13,794 bases of DNA from CAZWDL01 sp964632995 (GCA_964632995.1 CAZWDL010000155.1:1-13794), one strand, 5' to 3'. Positions 5,937 to 13,503 are shown, numbered from the stretch's first letter. Notes: generated from the sequence alone by a model not told the origin. Numbers and translations: made by a program.

Positions 5937-7409
5937 TTACGCCAGTTTCCACCCGTCGCGATAATCACGCGAAACGAAGCGGTTGGCGTCATCGTAGTTG
6001 GTGATCTTCATCTTTTTACCGTCCCAGAGCAGCTTCTTGCGGCCGGGGTGCTGCAGGCGGCCGCGATCATCGGGTTCGCCGTACTGATAGCTGCGGATGG
6101 CCAGGTTACCCATCAGCACCGTTTCGGTCAGCGGGCCGGCATAGTCGAAGGAAGAGGTCAGCGCCTTGTGCTCCTTGCTGCCGAAGCCGGCCTTGCAGGC
6201 CTGGGTCCAGGACACCTGGTGGCCGTATTCCGGCAGTTTTTCGTTCGGGTTGTCCGTGCTGAAATCTTCTGGCATTTCCATCACTTCGCCGCTGTTGAGG
6301 TACATCTTCGGACGCAGACCGTAGACACCGCAGGTCATAATGCCCTTGTCGCCGATCATCATCACGCCGTTGGCGCTGCCCGGCTCCCCAATCCAGTCGT
6401 CGGCGGGAATCAGGTCGGGATGGAAAGGACGGATACCGCCGTCGGTCCAGGTCATCTTCACTTCCGACTTGTTTTTGTCTGATGCCGGGAATTTCACCTG
6501 TACATGCGAAGAGGGCGGGCAGCCTTCAGGGATGTATTCCGGCGTCCAGTCGCGCGTGAATACCTGACCGACACTGCACTCCACTTCCGTCGGATAGCCC
6601 AGCTGCAGCACGCGGAAAGGCGGATCGATGATATGGCAGCCCATATCACCCAACGCGCCGGTGCCGAAGTTCCACCAGCCTCGCCACTTGAAGGGGTGGT
6701 ACAGCGGATGGTAATCGACGAAGTTGGCGGGGCCGATAAACAGATCCCAGTCTTCCTTGCTGAGGTGCTCCGGCTTCTCGGGCTTCTCGGTAGGCACTGG
6801 AATACCCTGCGGCCAAACGGGGCGATTGGTCCAGGTATATACCGTATGTACGGTTCCGATCAGTCCCTTCTCGAACCATTCCATCATCTGAACCTGGCCG
6901 GGGTTGGAAGCGCCCTGGTTACCCATCTGGCTGACGACCTTATACTTACGGGCCGACTCGGTCAGCATCCGCGCTTCGTTAATATTATGGGTCAGCGGCT
7001 TCTGGACATAAACGTGCATACCCAACTCCATGGCGGCCATCGCCGCAATAGCGTGCGTATGGTCGGGCGTGGAGATGGTGACGGCGTCAATGTCGTCCTT
7101 CATCTCCTCAAGCATTACCCGAAAATCTTTGTAAAACTTCGCCTTCGGCCACTTTTCGCGGGCATTACTGCTGCGTTGCGTATCCACGTCGCAGAGGGCT
7201 ACCACGTTTTCGGCGCCTTCGTTCCAGGCGTTGCGGATATCAGACCAGCCCTTGCCACCCGCGCCGATGGCCGCGAGGTTGAGCTTATCGCTGGGCGGAA
7301 TGTACCCTTTACCTAAAACATGGCGGGGAACGATAAAAAAACTGCCGGCCGCCAGTGCGCCGGTTTTCATGAAGTCCCTTCTCGAGGTGCTTTCTTTTCT
7401 TTTAGCCAT
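5937..7409 (-). CDS. Tat-exported Gfo/Idh/MocA-family oxidoreductase
   Basis: A 490-residue NAD(P)-dependent oxidoreductase, probably acting on a sugar or polyol derivative; the exact substrate cannot be read from the sequence. The N-terminus has a twin-arginine signal, TSRRDFMKTGALAAGSFF (Arg10-Arg11), which predicts folded export to the periplasm. The Rossmann domain begins at LNLAAIGAGGKG (dinucleotide loop 49-54), followed by VVALCDVD, STPDHTHA (113-120) and the family's catalytic-type Lys137 in VQKPLTH. The C-terminal half matches the bacterial GFO/IDH/MocA extension domain (for example GALGDMGCHIIDPPFR). Length is normal for exported Bacteroidota members. The ATG at 7409 is the start because it precedes the Tat motif directly. 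It is transcribed alone, divergent from the LOG gene and convergent with the PLD remnant. Confidence 0.93.
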   Translation of the reverse strand: MAKRKESTSRRDFMKTGALAAGSFFIVPRHVLGKGYIPPSDKLNLAAIGAGGKGWSDIRNAWNEGAENVVALCDVDTQRSSNAREKWPKAKFYKDFRVMLEEMKDDIDAVTISTPDHTHAIAAMAAMELGMHVYVQKPLTHNINEARMLTESARKYKVVSQMGNQGASNPGQVQMMEWFEKGLIGTVHTVYTWTNRPVWPQGIPVPTEKPEKPEHLSKEDWDLFIGPANFVDYHPLYHPFKWRGWWNFGTGALGDMGCHIIDPPFRVLQLGYPTEVECSVGQVFTRDWTPEYIPEGCPPSSHVQVKFPASDKNKSEVKMTWTDGGIRPFHPDLIPADDWIGEPGSANGVMMIGDKGIMTCGVYGLRPKMYLNSGEVMEMPEDFSTDNPNEKLPEYGHQVSWTQACKAGFGSKEHKALTSSFDYAGPLTETVLMGNLAIRSYQYGEPDDRGRLQHPGRKKLLWDGKKMKITNYDDANRFVSRDYRDGWKLA

Positions 7410-7501
7410 TGCAATATGATTATGTAGGTGACGATTTAATTTCTATTGACAGACGGAGCAAGTCCCGACTTCCCCGACAGGTGAGCTTGGTTTTCGGGTT
7501 A

Positions 7502-7535
7502 ATTGCCGGGATGACTTTCAAATTACCCCGGCAAT
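7502..7535 (+). promoter_or_regulatory. Hairpin in the divergent leader upstream of the LOG gene
   Basis: ATTGCCGGG (7502-7510) is perfectly complementary to CCCGGCAAT (7527-7535), with a 16-base loop. It sits about 100 bp before the LOG start in the 226-bp divergent region shared with the oxidoreductase gene. No T-run follows, so a terminator is unlikely. It may be an operator dyad or a leader RNA stem. Only the pairing is certain. Confidence 0.35.
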
Positions 7536-7635
7536 CAAAAAGGAGTTGCTAAATATAGGGGATTTTAAAGAAAAGGCCTTGATGTTAATCGTTAAAAGGA
7601 AAATTGCTAATTTCCTGCGCATCACCTTTTTCATT

Positions 7636-8361
7636 ATGAGCAAACAACGCAAAGACCTCGACATTCCCCTGCTGGAAGGCCCCAAGCGACGAGTCACCGA
7701 GTTGTGGTCGGTCATCGAAATCGGGGTGGAATTTATTAAAGGCTTCCGACAGTTTCACTTTGTGGGGCCTTGTATTACTTTCTTCGGCTCCGCCCGACTT
7801 AAGGACGACCATCCGCACTACCAATGTGCACGCAACCTGGGCGGCGCCGTCGCCCGCATGGGCTTCACCGTTATGACCGGCGGCGGAGGCGGCATTATGG
7901 AAGCCGCCAACCGGGGCGCACAGGAAGCCGGCGGAAAATCAGTCGGGTGTAATATCCAGCTTCCGGAAGAGCAAAACCCCAATCCATATATGGATCAGTG
8001 GATCACCCTGGAGCACTTCTACGTCCGGAAAGTCATCCTGACAAAGTATTCCTGCGGCTTTGTGATCATGCCGGGAGGAATCGGCACGCTGGACGAGTTC
8101 TTCGAAATCTATACCTTACTACAGACGGGTAAAATCCAAGAGTTTCCACTGGTTCTTTTCGGCAATGCTTATTGGAGTAATCTGCTAGAACAACTGGAAG
8201 ATATGCGATCGGAGGAAACGGTTTCTCCCACAGATCTATCCCTGCTTTTCGTCACCGACGATACTGACGAAGCCATCGCCTATCTGAAAGAACGGGCGAA
8301 CAAATACCGGAAACAGGCCAGATTCCAGGCACCCAGAAAGATTCGGTGGCTCTGGGAATGA
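7636..8361 (+). CDS. LOG-family protein (TIGR00730 type, putative nucleoside-monophosphate phosphoribohydrolase)
   Basis: A 241-residue cytoplasmic Rossmann-fold protein of the LOG (lonely guy) family. Members hydrolyse cytokinin riboside 5'-monophosphate or, in many bacteria, purine nucleotides such as AMP to the base plus ribose 5-phosphate. The diagnostic motifs are present: ITFFGSARL near residues 47-55, TGGGGGIMEAANRG (81-94), the RK pair (131-132), and PGGIGTLDE (146-154), which together form the phosphoribosyl-binding and catalytic site. The ATG at 7636 gives the usual N-terminus, MSKQRKDL. The frame stays open upstream to a TTG at 7546, but that extension is hydrophobic-basic, atypical and lacks a sensible ribosome site. 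The gene stands alone. Its 3' end runs into the heptad array. The true substrate is unknown. Confidence 0.9.
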   Translation: MSKQRKDLDIPLLEGPKRRVTELWSVIEIGVEFIKGFRQFHFVGPCITFFGSARLKDDHPHYQCARNLGGAVARMGFTVMTGGGGGIMEAANRGAQEAGGKSVGCNIQLPEEQNPNPYMDQWITLEHFYVRKVILTKYSCGFVIMPGGIGTLDEFFEIYTLLQTGKIQEFPLVLFGNAYWSNLLEQLEDMRSEETVSPTDLSLLFVTDDTDEAIAYLKERANKYRKQARFQAPRKIRWLWE

Positions 8362-8366
8362 TCCAA

Positions 8367-8514
8367 AGTCGGACGTGAGTAGTCGGACGTCGGAAAACTC
8401 CGACTTCCACTTCCCACTTCCCGCTTTCCGACTTCCGCTTTCCGACTTCCGACTTCCGACTTCCGACTTCCGACTTCCGACTTCCGCTTTCCGACTTCCG
8501 ACTTCCGCTTTCCT
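8367..8514. repeat. Heptad dyad element D with a 16-unit ACTTCCG array
   Basis: The left arm is four phased heptads: AGTCGGA, CGTGAGT, AGTCGGA, CGTCGGA (8367-8394). After a short spacer the right arm is 16 uninterrupted 7-base units (8403-8514). Nine are ACTTCCG, three are CTTTCCG, and four are variants at the edges (ACTTCCA, CTTCCCA, CTTCCCG, CTTTCCT). TCCGACT/AGTCGGA complementarity makes the two arms an inverted repeat. The right arm is almost pure pyrimidine on the plus strand. It fills the convergent gap between the LOG and dehydrogenase genes and lies 3 bp from the latter's stop codon. It is a likely terminator and is expected to vary in copy number between strains (inference). Confidence 0.75.
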
Positions 8515-8517
8515 ATT

Positions 8518-9384
8518 TCACCCTCCCCGGTACCAATTGTATATCGCCGAAAAATCCTCCCTGCCCCTTCCCTCTTGTTTCGCGCGGGCGTAGAGGGCGT
8601 CGGCCAGGCTGGCGGCCGGAAGGGATAAGCCCGCTTCGTAGGCCGCTTCGCTCACCAGGTGAAGATCCTTTTGCATCCATTCCAGCGGAAATTCGGCCTC
8701 TGTATCATTTTGCTTCAGCTTTTTGCTTTTGGCTTCCAGGAAGGGAGCGGTGACGGGCAGTTTGGGAAGGGTTTGCAGCAGGAACTCAGAAGAAATCCCC
8801 AGTTGCTCGCCCAGCTGGGAAGCTTCGGCGAAGGCCAGCATGGCCTGTCCGAGTAGCAGATTAACCACCATTTTCATAGAAGTTCCCATCCCGGTATCGC
8901 CCAGGTACAAGGTTTTGTTACCCATCGCATCGAAGAAAGGACGAACCGATTGCAGCTCCTGTTCTTCGGCCCCGACCAGGAAGGTCAATTCGCCGTTCTC
9001 TGCCGGTCCCTTTGTACCGGCTACCGGCGCGTCGGCAAAACGAATACCCCGTTGGCGGGCCTCCTGCGCCATCTGCCGGGAGAACGAAGGATTCACCGTG
9101 CTGCAATCCAGCCATAACGCACCCTCCTTCATGACCGGCAGGAAGGCATCCTCCTGTTCCAGCGCCACTTTTCGCACTACTGCCGGTGTAGACAGCATCG
9201 TAAAAACGAGGTCGGCGTCCGCTACGGCGGCGGCAGGAGAATCACCCCAGGTCGCTCCCTGGCTTAATAGGAGATCGGCTTTGGACTTTGTCCGGTTGTA
9301 CACAGTAAGATCATTCTCTCTGCTGCATATATTCATCGCCATCCGGCTTCCCATGATGCCCAGTCCGATAAATGCGGTTTTCAT
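8518..9384 (-). CDS. NAD(P)-dependent oxidoreductase, beta-hydroxyacid dehydrogenase (HIBADH/GLYR) family
   Basis: A 288-residue cytoplasmic dehydrogenase, full length for the family that includes 3-hydroxyisobutyrate dehydrogenase, tartronate semialdehyde reductase and glyoxylate/succinic semialdehyde reductases. The N-terminal nucleotide-binding loop is FIGLGIMGSRMA (GxGxxG at residues 7-12), and Arg31 after the second beta-strand (VYNRTKSK) suggests NADPH preference. The substrate-binding segment is DCSTV (93-97), then DAPVAGTKGPAENGELTFLVGA (118-139), and the catalytic Lys171 with Asn175 lies in KMVVNLLLG. The C-terminal all-helical domain is complete (EWMQKDLHL). The physiological substrate cannot be chosen from sequence alone; glyoxylate or succinic semialdehyde is typical of close relatives. 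It is divergent from the barrel gene at 9537 and not in an operon here. Confidence 0.92.
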   Translation of the reverse strand: MKTAFIGLGIMGSRMAMNICSRENDLTVYNRTKSKADLLLSQGATWGDSPAAAVADADLVFTMLSTPAVVRKVALEQEDAFLPVMKEGALWLDCSTVNPSFSRQMAQEARQRGIRFADAPVAGTKGPAENGELTFLVGAEEQELQSVRPFFDAMGNKTLYLGDTGMGTSMKMVVNLLLGQAMLAFAEASQLGEQLGISSEFLLQTLPKLPVTAPFLEAKSKKLKQNDTEAEFPLEWMQKDLHLVSEAAYEAGLSLPAASLADALYARAKQEGRGREDFSAIYNWYRGG

Positions 9385-9517
9385 AATTGCTCGTTTTAAT
9401 TTTTCTTCCTAACGCGTTGCCGGGGAAGCTGTTCGACAAGGCTGCCGCAGAAGCATAGTCCAGGGTTTCGACATCCAACATCTGTACTTAAAAGGCGTTA
9501 TACAGACAGATACAATC

Positions 9518-9532
9518 ATCTGAAAAACAGAT
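9518..9532 (+). promoter_or_regulatory. Small dyad immediately upstream of the barrel gene start
   Basis: ATCTG (9518-9522) and CAGAT (9528-9532) form a 5-bp inverted repeat around A5, four bases before the ATG at 9537. It would overlap the ribosome-binding region of the barrel mRNA. There is no purine-rich Shine-Dalgarno in its place. It may be a coincidence. The rest of the 152-bp divergent region shows only the palindrome AACGCGTT (9411-9418). Confidence 0.2.
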
Positions 9533-9536
9533 AATT

Positions 9537-10376
9537 ATGCACAATCTAATCATTCTACTGCTGCCGCCCCTATTATTTAGCTTAACTACACCCGGATATA
9601 CTCAAAGTAAAATCGTTCTCCCTGATGAAGACACAATCACCGTCGAAATACTGGGAATGAATGAAGGCCATGTCACCTACTATAAGTTGGACGACGGCGA
9701 ACGGATCACGCGGATGCGCGACATGAGTGAGCTGCGCGAGATCATTTACCCCCAGGAACCGACTAAAGAAGGCTGGTTCGATTTCGCCCTGGAATTGTAC
9801 GCGCGGGTAGGCGTCTCCATTCTGGGCATGCAAGGGGAAATTGAAGACTTGTTTACAGATAACGGCTTTGGCGCCGAATCGGCCAGTGTAGGCACCAGCG
9901 GCGCTACACCTATTGCCTGGCAGATAGGGCTGGAGAAACGCCTGGGCAACAACTGGGGTATCGGGATTAACCTCGATCAGGCGAACCTGGGCAATACGGA
10001 AGGCAATAACGGAAATATCATTGTCGAATACGACTACAATACGCTTTCCACCACTGCCCTAGTCAGCGGACACCTGTTCAGCAATCGCCTGCACCTGCAG
10101 GCCGGCCCCACCTTCAGCCGCGTCAAGCTGGAACAGCGCCTCAGCGGCGAACCCATTTACGATCCGCAGCGCGAACTGCAGTTCGGCTTCACCGCCGGCG
10201 TTTCGGGATCGGTGGTGGAGACCGAGAACCTGTTCCTTCGCTTAACCGCCCTTTATCAGTACATTAACGACATGGAGACGGAACCGGTAAATGTAGAAAA
10301 AACCTTTATTCCGGCTACGGAGATTGATCCGAGTAACCTGTTTCTGGGGCTGACCCTGGGGGTGAAGGTGCAGTAA
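9537..10376 (+). CDS. Outer-membrane beta-barrel protein, function unknown
   Basis: A 279-residue exported protein. Residues 1-23 are a signal peptide ending in GYTQ. The next part (about 25-70, IVLPDEDTITVEILGMNEG then VTYYKLDDGERITRM) resembles a small beta segment common in Bacteroidota envelope proteins, which ends in a strand before the barrel. From about residue 80 the chain alternates hydrophobic and polar residues in 10-12-residue strands with aromatic girdle positions (FALELYARVGVSILGM, WQIGLEKRLGNNWGIGINL, RLHLQAGPTFSRV, LFLRLTALYQYIND, LFLGLTLGVKV). This fits an eight-to-ten-stranded OmpA/OmpW-like barrel. It ends in Gln rather than the usual aromatic residue. No enzyme motif is visible. 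The start is fixed by the signal peptide. It is convergent with the aminopeptidase gene across element B. Confidence 0.8.
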   Translation: MHNLIILLLPPLLFSLTTPGYTQSKIVLPDEDTITVEILGMNEGHVTYYKLDDGERITRMRDMSELREIIYPQEPTKEGWFDFALELYARVGVSILGMQGEIEDLFTDNGFGAESASVGTSGATPIAWQIGLEKRLGNNWGIGINLDQANLGNTEGNNGNIIVEYDYNTLSTTALVSGHLFSNRLHLQAGPTFSRVKLEQRLSGEPIYDPQRELQFGFTAGVSGSVVETENLFLRLTALYQYINDMETEPVNVEKTFIPATEIDPSNLFLGLTLGVKVQ

Positions 10377-10378
10377 AA

Positions 10379-10532
10379 GTTTAGAAGTTTAGCGCTTCGC
10401 CCTCTGGGCTCGCTGTTTAGAAGTTTGGAAGGTCCAACAATCAGAACCCCCTTTTCAGATTTTCTAAACTTCTAAACCAGCAAAGCCCGACCGGAGGGTC
10501 CGTAGGAAGGGCGAGCGTCTAAACTTCTAAAC
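10379..10532. terminator. Composite dyad element B (GTTTAGAA 8-mer type), probable bidirectional terminator
   Basis: This fills the 159-bp convergent gap almost exactly, from 3 bp after the barrel stop codon to 4 bp before the aminopeptidase stop codon. The outer arms GTTTAGAAGTTTAG (10379-10392) and CTAAACTTCTAAAC (10519-10532) are perfect 14-bp inverted repeats. Inner arms GTTTAGAAGTTTGG (10415-10428) and CTAAACTTCTAAAC (10464-10477) match at 13 of 14. The spacer has TTTTCAGA (10452-10459). Its 10484-10510 stretch (AGCCCGACCGGA then GGGTCCGTAGGAAGG) repeats 5476-5504 of element A apart from a 2-base gap. The position supports a bidirectional terminator; no classical T-tract is present. Confidence 0.6.
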
Positions 10533-10535
10533 TGC

Positions 10536-12143
10536 CTACCGGCTCTCGAACAGCAGCCACGTATCCGGATCGAGCACCAGGCCTCCTGGTTGATATTCCA
10601 GTGGAAAAGAGAATCTGTGCCACTTTTGGCTAATGTCCAGCGTCCAGCGCCTGGCATTTCCATTTTGGCTATCTCGCAATTCAATTTCCAGGGGGAAGTG
10701 GAAAGTCATGCCGGTTTGGGTTTGCCGTACCTCGAGATTCAGCACCTTTTCTGATTCATCATAAGACCACTCCGTTTCCACCCTGGGATGGCCGGCGGTG
10801 AAAAGCCACTGTTGGAAAAATTGCTCCAGGTCCTGTCCTGAGGCTTCTTCCATCACTTCCCGGAAATCGGCCGTCAACGCATTATCTATTTTGTAGCGAT
10901 CGTAGTAGGTACGGATGCCCTGCCAGAAGTCGTCATCGCCCAGGCGGTGGCGCAGCATGTGCAGCACCCAGCCCCCTTTCTGATAGGAATTGGGGTTGAG
11001 GAGTTGGTTGTAATCCGTCACCGTAGTATCGACGACGGGGGCCGGGCGACGGCGGGCGTAGGCGAGCACCGTATTGCGCTCGTCGTGTAGGCGCTCGACG
11101 AAGCGCTCGCGGCCGTACTTGTCTTCCATGTAAAGATTGGTGAAATAGGTCGCGAAGCCTTCGCTGAGCCAGAGGTGGTGCCAGTTGGCCTCCGAAGCCG
11201 AGTTGCCGAACCACTGGTGGGCGATCTCATGCGCAAAGAGCGCCTCGCTGCTACGGTCGCCGGTCACTGAGTTTTCGGAATAGAAGATATTTCCTGCGTT
11301 TTCCATCCCCCCGTAGCGTGTTTTCGACTGCACATTGGCCAGCTTTTCGTAGGGATAGGGGCCGATGTTTTGGATAAACCAATCCAGAATAAAGCGCGCC
11401 TGCCCGTAGTCGTAGAAGCCGGCTTCTCGGTCTTCCGGGAAGATCCAGCTGCTGAGGGGGATATCGTTCACCTCACCGATGTACTGCACTGCGAAAGGCG
11501 CCACCCCGATGACCATCACCTTGGTCGGCAGGGGTGCTGATTCGTACCAGTGAGTACGCTTGTAGGTATCGTTCACATTGGTCTCCTCCACCTGCCGGCC
11601 ATTGGCCACCACCTGGTAGTGATCCGGTGCGGTGACGATGAATTCTACTGTCGCCTTGTCGGAGGGGTGATCCACGCAGGGAAGCCAGTGATGTGCGCGG
11701 TTGGGCCAGTTGTCGCCGAAGAAGGTGCGATCACCAAATCTGTTTTGGGAAATGACCAGTCCGTCGGCCGGTACGCCCGCGTAGGTTATCTGCAGCTCGA
11801 CCGTCTCGTTGGCCGGCAGGGCTTTCGCCAAAAGAATTACCAGTGAATCACCGGCCTGACGGAAAGAGGCGGTCTCCTCTCCTATCCAGACCTCCGATAC
11901 CCGCATGCCTCCCTCTGCATTTCCAGGCCCAACGAGATCCAGATAGAACTGTTCAGCAGGTTCTTTAAACTGCAATTTTATCTCTGCCTCGCCGCGGATG
12001 GTGTCGGTTTCATCCGACAACTGCAGGACGAAGGTATAGTGCAGGACGTCCAGTTGACTGAGCCGGGCTTCGTGGCCCTGCGACCAGATGCTTAAGGGAA
12101 AACACGTCAATAGTAAAATCGAAAGGATGGATTTCCGGATCAT
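10536..12143 (-). CDS. Secreted M1-family metallopeptidase (aminopeptidase), short form
   Basis: A 535-residue zinc aminopeptidase of the gluzincin M1 family. Residues 1-22 are a signal peptide (ending SIWSQ), so it works in the periplasm or outside. The N-terminal saddle-like beta domain (about 30-225) is followed by the thermolysin-like catalytic domain. Key residues are all visible: the exopeptidase motif GGMEN (278-282), the zinc motif HEIAHQW (His305, Glu306, His309) with the third ligand Glu328 in LSEGF, 19 residues after His309, and the transition-state Tyr387 in SYQKGG. The C-terminal part after about 440 is a short beta domain. The large helical domain of classical aminopeptidase N is absent, as in other short bacterial forms. 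It is 46 bp downstream of the porin gene on the same strand, so co-transcription is likely. It probably releases N-terminal amino acids from peptides. Confidence 0.93.
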   Translation of the reverse strand: MIRKSILSILLLTCFPLSIWSQGHEARLSQLDVLHYTFVLQLSDETDTIRGEAEIKLQFKEPAEQFYLDLVGPGNAEGGMRVSEVWIGEETASFRQAGDSLVILLAKALPANETVELQITYAGVPADGLVISQNRFGDRTFFGDNWPNRAHHWLPCVDHPSDKATVEFIVTAPDHYQVVANGRQVEETNVNDTYKRTHWYESAPLPTKVMVIGVAPFAVQYIGEVNDIPLSSWIFPEDREAGFYDYGQARFILDWFIQNIGPYPYEKLANVQSKTRYGGMENAGNIFYSENSVTGDRSSEALFAHEIAHQWFGNSASEANWHHLWLSEGFATYFTNLYMEDKYGRERFVERLHDERNTVLAYARRRPAPVVDTTVTDYNQLLNPNSYQKGGWVLHMLRHRLGDDDFWQGIRTYYDRYKIDNALTADFREVMEEASGQDLEQFFQQWLFTAGHPRVETEWSYDESEKVLNLEVRQTQTGMTFHFPLEIELRDSQNGNARRWTLDISQKWHRFSFPLEYQPGGLVLDPDTWLLFESR

Positions 12144-12189
12144 GAGCTTGATTTAGTGATTTCGGAAAAGATCACAAATTTGCGGGAGA

Positions 12190-13503
12190 TTAAAAAATCG
12201 CATTCAGCCCCAGTCCCAGCCAGTTGCCGCGCTGCACGGCGCCGACGCCGCTCTGGAAGTAATACAGGTTGACGGTAGCGCCGTCGCCGGCATCACCGGG
12301 GTCACCGCGGCGCCAGGTGTAGTGGAGCATGACCTTCAGCCGCTTTTTGTTGAGGTACCAGTTGATACCGGCGTCGAAGGTATGATCGCGGCCGGAGAAG
12401 GCGCCGACGGACAAGGCGTCGGCCTGTTCGAGGGCATCGGAAGCACCGTTGAAGTACATAAACATAAAGGTGGGCTCCAGAAAATAGCGCCGGTTGATGA
12501 TCAGGTTGTAACCGGCCCGCAGGTGCCCGGTCTGGGAGCGGTAGGTAAAGGTTCTGATCTCGCCGTTTTCGCCGGCAGGGCGCCGGCCGTCCCGCCACAT
12601 GACGCTCCATTCCCCGTCGAAGTTGAAGTTGTCCCAGTTGAAGAGCCAGTCAACGGAAGAAGCCGAGCTGCTCAGGAACAGGTCGGTCTCGTTTTGCCAG
12701 GATCCGCCGAGACCGACCGACAAGCCGCGGCGGTCACTGTAGTAGTTGATGTCATAGGCGATCTTGTAATTCGTCATTTCGGGCTCACCGATATTGACGA
12801 CGACGCGGCCCACGTAGAGCGGAGAGAAAACACCGCCCAGGGAGTTGCCGCTAAAACTGATGTACTGCGGCGTGAAGACGCCCAGGTTGTAATCCAATTG
12901 CAATTGCTTCCCCACTTTGGCCAGCCCCCCAAAATTGAGCCCCACTGAACGCCCCGGGCCGGTGCCCGTCAGGTGGCGGCGCAAATAGAACTGCGACATG
13001 GATTTTTCCATGGAGTTGACCGACCAGCCCGAAGTAATGCTTTCCCTGCCCAGTTGCGGACGAAAGTAGCCCCCGGCAAGGTAGTAGGCCTCACTGTTCT
13101 GGCGAATGCGCCATTGCAAAAAGGCGTCCCATATTCCAAAATTGGGGATCGAGGCATTGTTGGTCCCGCCGGTGAGGCCCGCGAAGAGGTCGCGGCCGAT
13201 AAGGTCGTAGGCTGCTTGCAGATTGAATTTCAGCCCGTCGACAGGTTCGCCCCGCACCCCGAAGCGGCCCCGCCGGATCATGATGTTGCCCCGGTCGGCA
13301 ACGGGATCGTATTGCCCGCTGTCCTCATTGTAAACCGAGTAATTCGTCGTATAGATTGACCAGAGCTGTATCATGAAGTATGGTTCGATCCGGAAGTCGT
13401 CTTTTTCCTTTAACCAATTGCTGAAGCTTTTTGGGTCATCCTGTGCCGATAACGGAAGAACGAAAAAAAGAGAGAGCAGAAAACTGAGGATTGCGTTTTT
13501 CAT
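12190..13503 (-). CDS. Phosphate-selective-porin (OprO/OprP)-like outer-membrane channel
   Basis: A 437-residue outer-membrane barrel. Residues 1-20 are a signal peptide ending in PLSAQ. The first strand region (RIEPYFMIQLWSIYTTNYS), the IRRGRFGVRGEPVDGLKFNLQ segment (76-96) and many 10-residue amphipathic strands (YNLIINRRYFLEPTFMFMYF, HTFDAGINWYLNKKRLKVMLHYTWRR) match the porin O/P type, which typically folds as a 16-stranded anion channel. The final residue is Phe, as expected for recognition by the BAM machinery. Substrate specificity (phosphate, pyrophosphate or another anion) cannot be decided, and no phosphate-regulon site was found. It is the first gene of a probable two-gene operon with the M1 peptidase, so peptides are another possible cargo. 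The ATG is set by the signal peptide. Confidence 0.82.
   Translation of the reverse strand: MKNAILSFLLSLFFVLPLSAQDDPKSFSNWLKEKDDFRIEPYFMIQLWSIYTTNYSVYNEDSGQYDPVADRGNIMIRRGRFGVRGEPVDGLKFNLQAAYDLIGRDLFAGLTGGTNNASIPNFGIWDAFLQWRIRQNSEAYYLAGGYFRPQLGRESITSGWSVNSMEKSMSQFYLRRHLTGTGPGRSVGLNFGGLAKVGKQLQLDYNLGVFTPQYISFSGNSLGGVFSPLYVGRVVVNIGEPEMTNYKIAYDINYYSDRRGLSVGLGGSWQNETDLFLSSSASSVDWLFNWDNFNFDGEWSVMWRDGRRPAGENGEIRTFTYRSQTGHLRAGYNLIINRRYFLEPTFMFMYFNGASDALEQADALSVGAFSGRDHTFDAGINWYLNKKRLKVMLHYTWRRGDPGDAGDGATVNLYYFQSGVGAVQRGNWLGLGLNAIF

Noticed and set aside
6504..7316. Plus-strand open frame (270 codons) opposite the Gfo/Idh/MocA gene
   Set aside because: Antisense shadow of a gene with clear Rossmann and Tat motifs; its translation is rich in His/Arg/Ala and matches no family. 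The plus frame at 5832-6482 is a similar case.
7546..7635. TTG start giving a 30-residue extension of the LOG protein
   Set aside because: The extension is not typical of the family, AGGAG abuts the TTG with no spacing, and the ATG at 7636 gives the standard N-terminus.
8403..8514. CRISPR array
   Set aside because: Units are 7 bases in direct contiguity with no spacers, and no cas genes are nearby.
8375..8593. Small plus-strand frame encoding a 7-residue repeat (SDFRLPT)
   Set aside because: The peptide repeat is a by-product of the 7-base DNA array read in triplets (21 bp gives 7 residues), and it runs into the convergent dehydrogenase gene.
12322..12948. Plus-strand 208-codon frame opposite the porin gene
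   Set aside because: Antisense shadow rich in Val/Gly/Ala; the minus-strand barrel has a signal peptide, strand pattern and terminal Phe.
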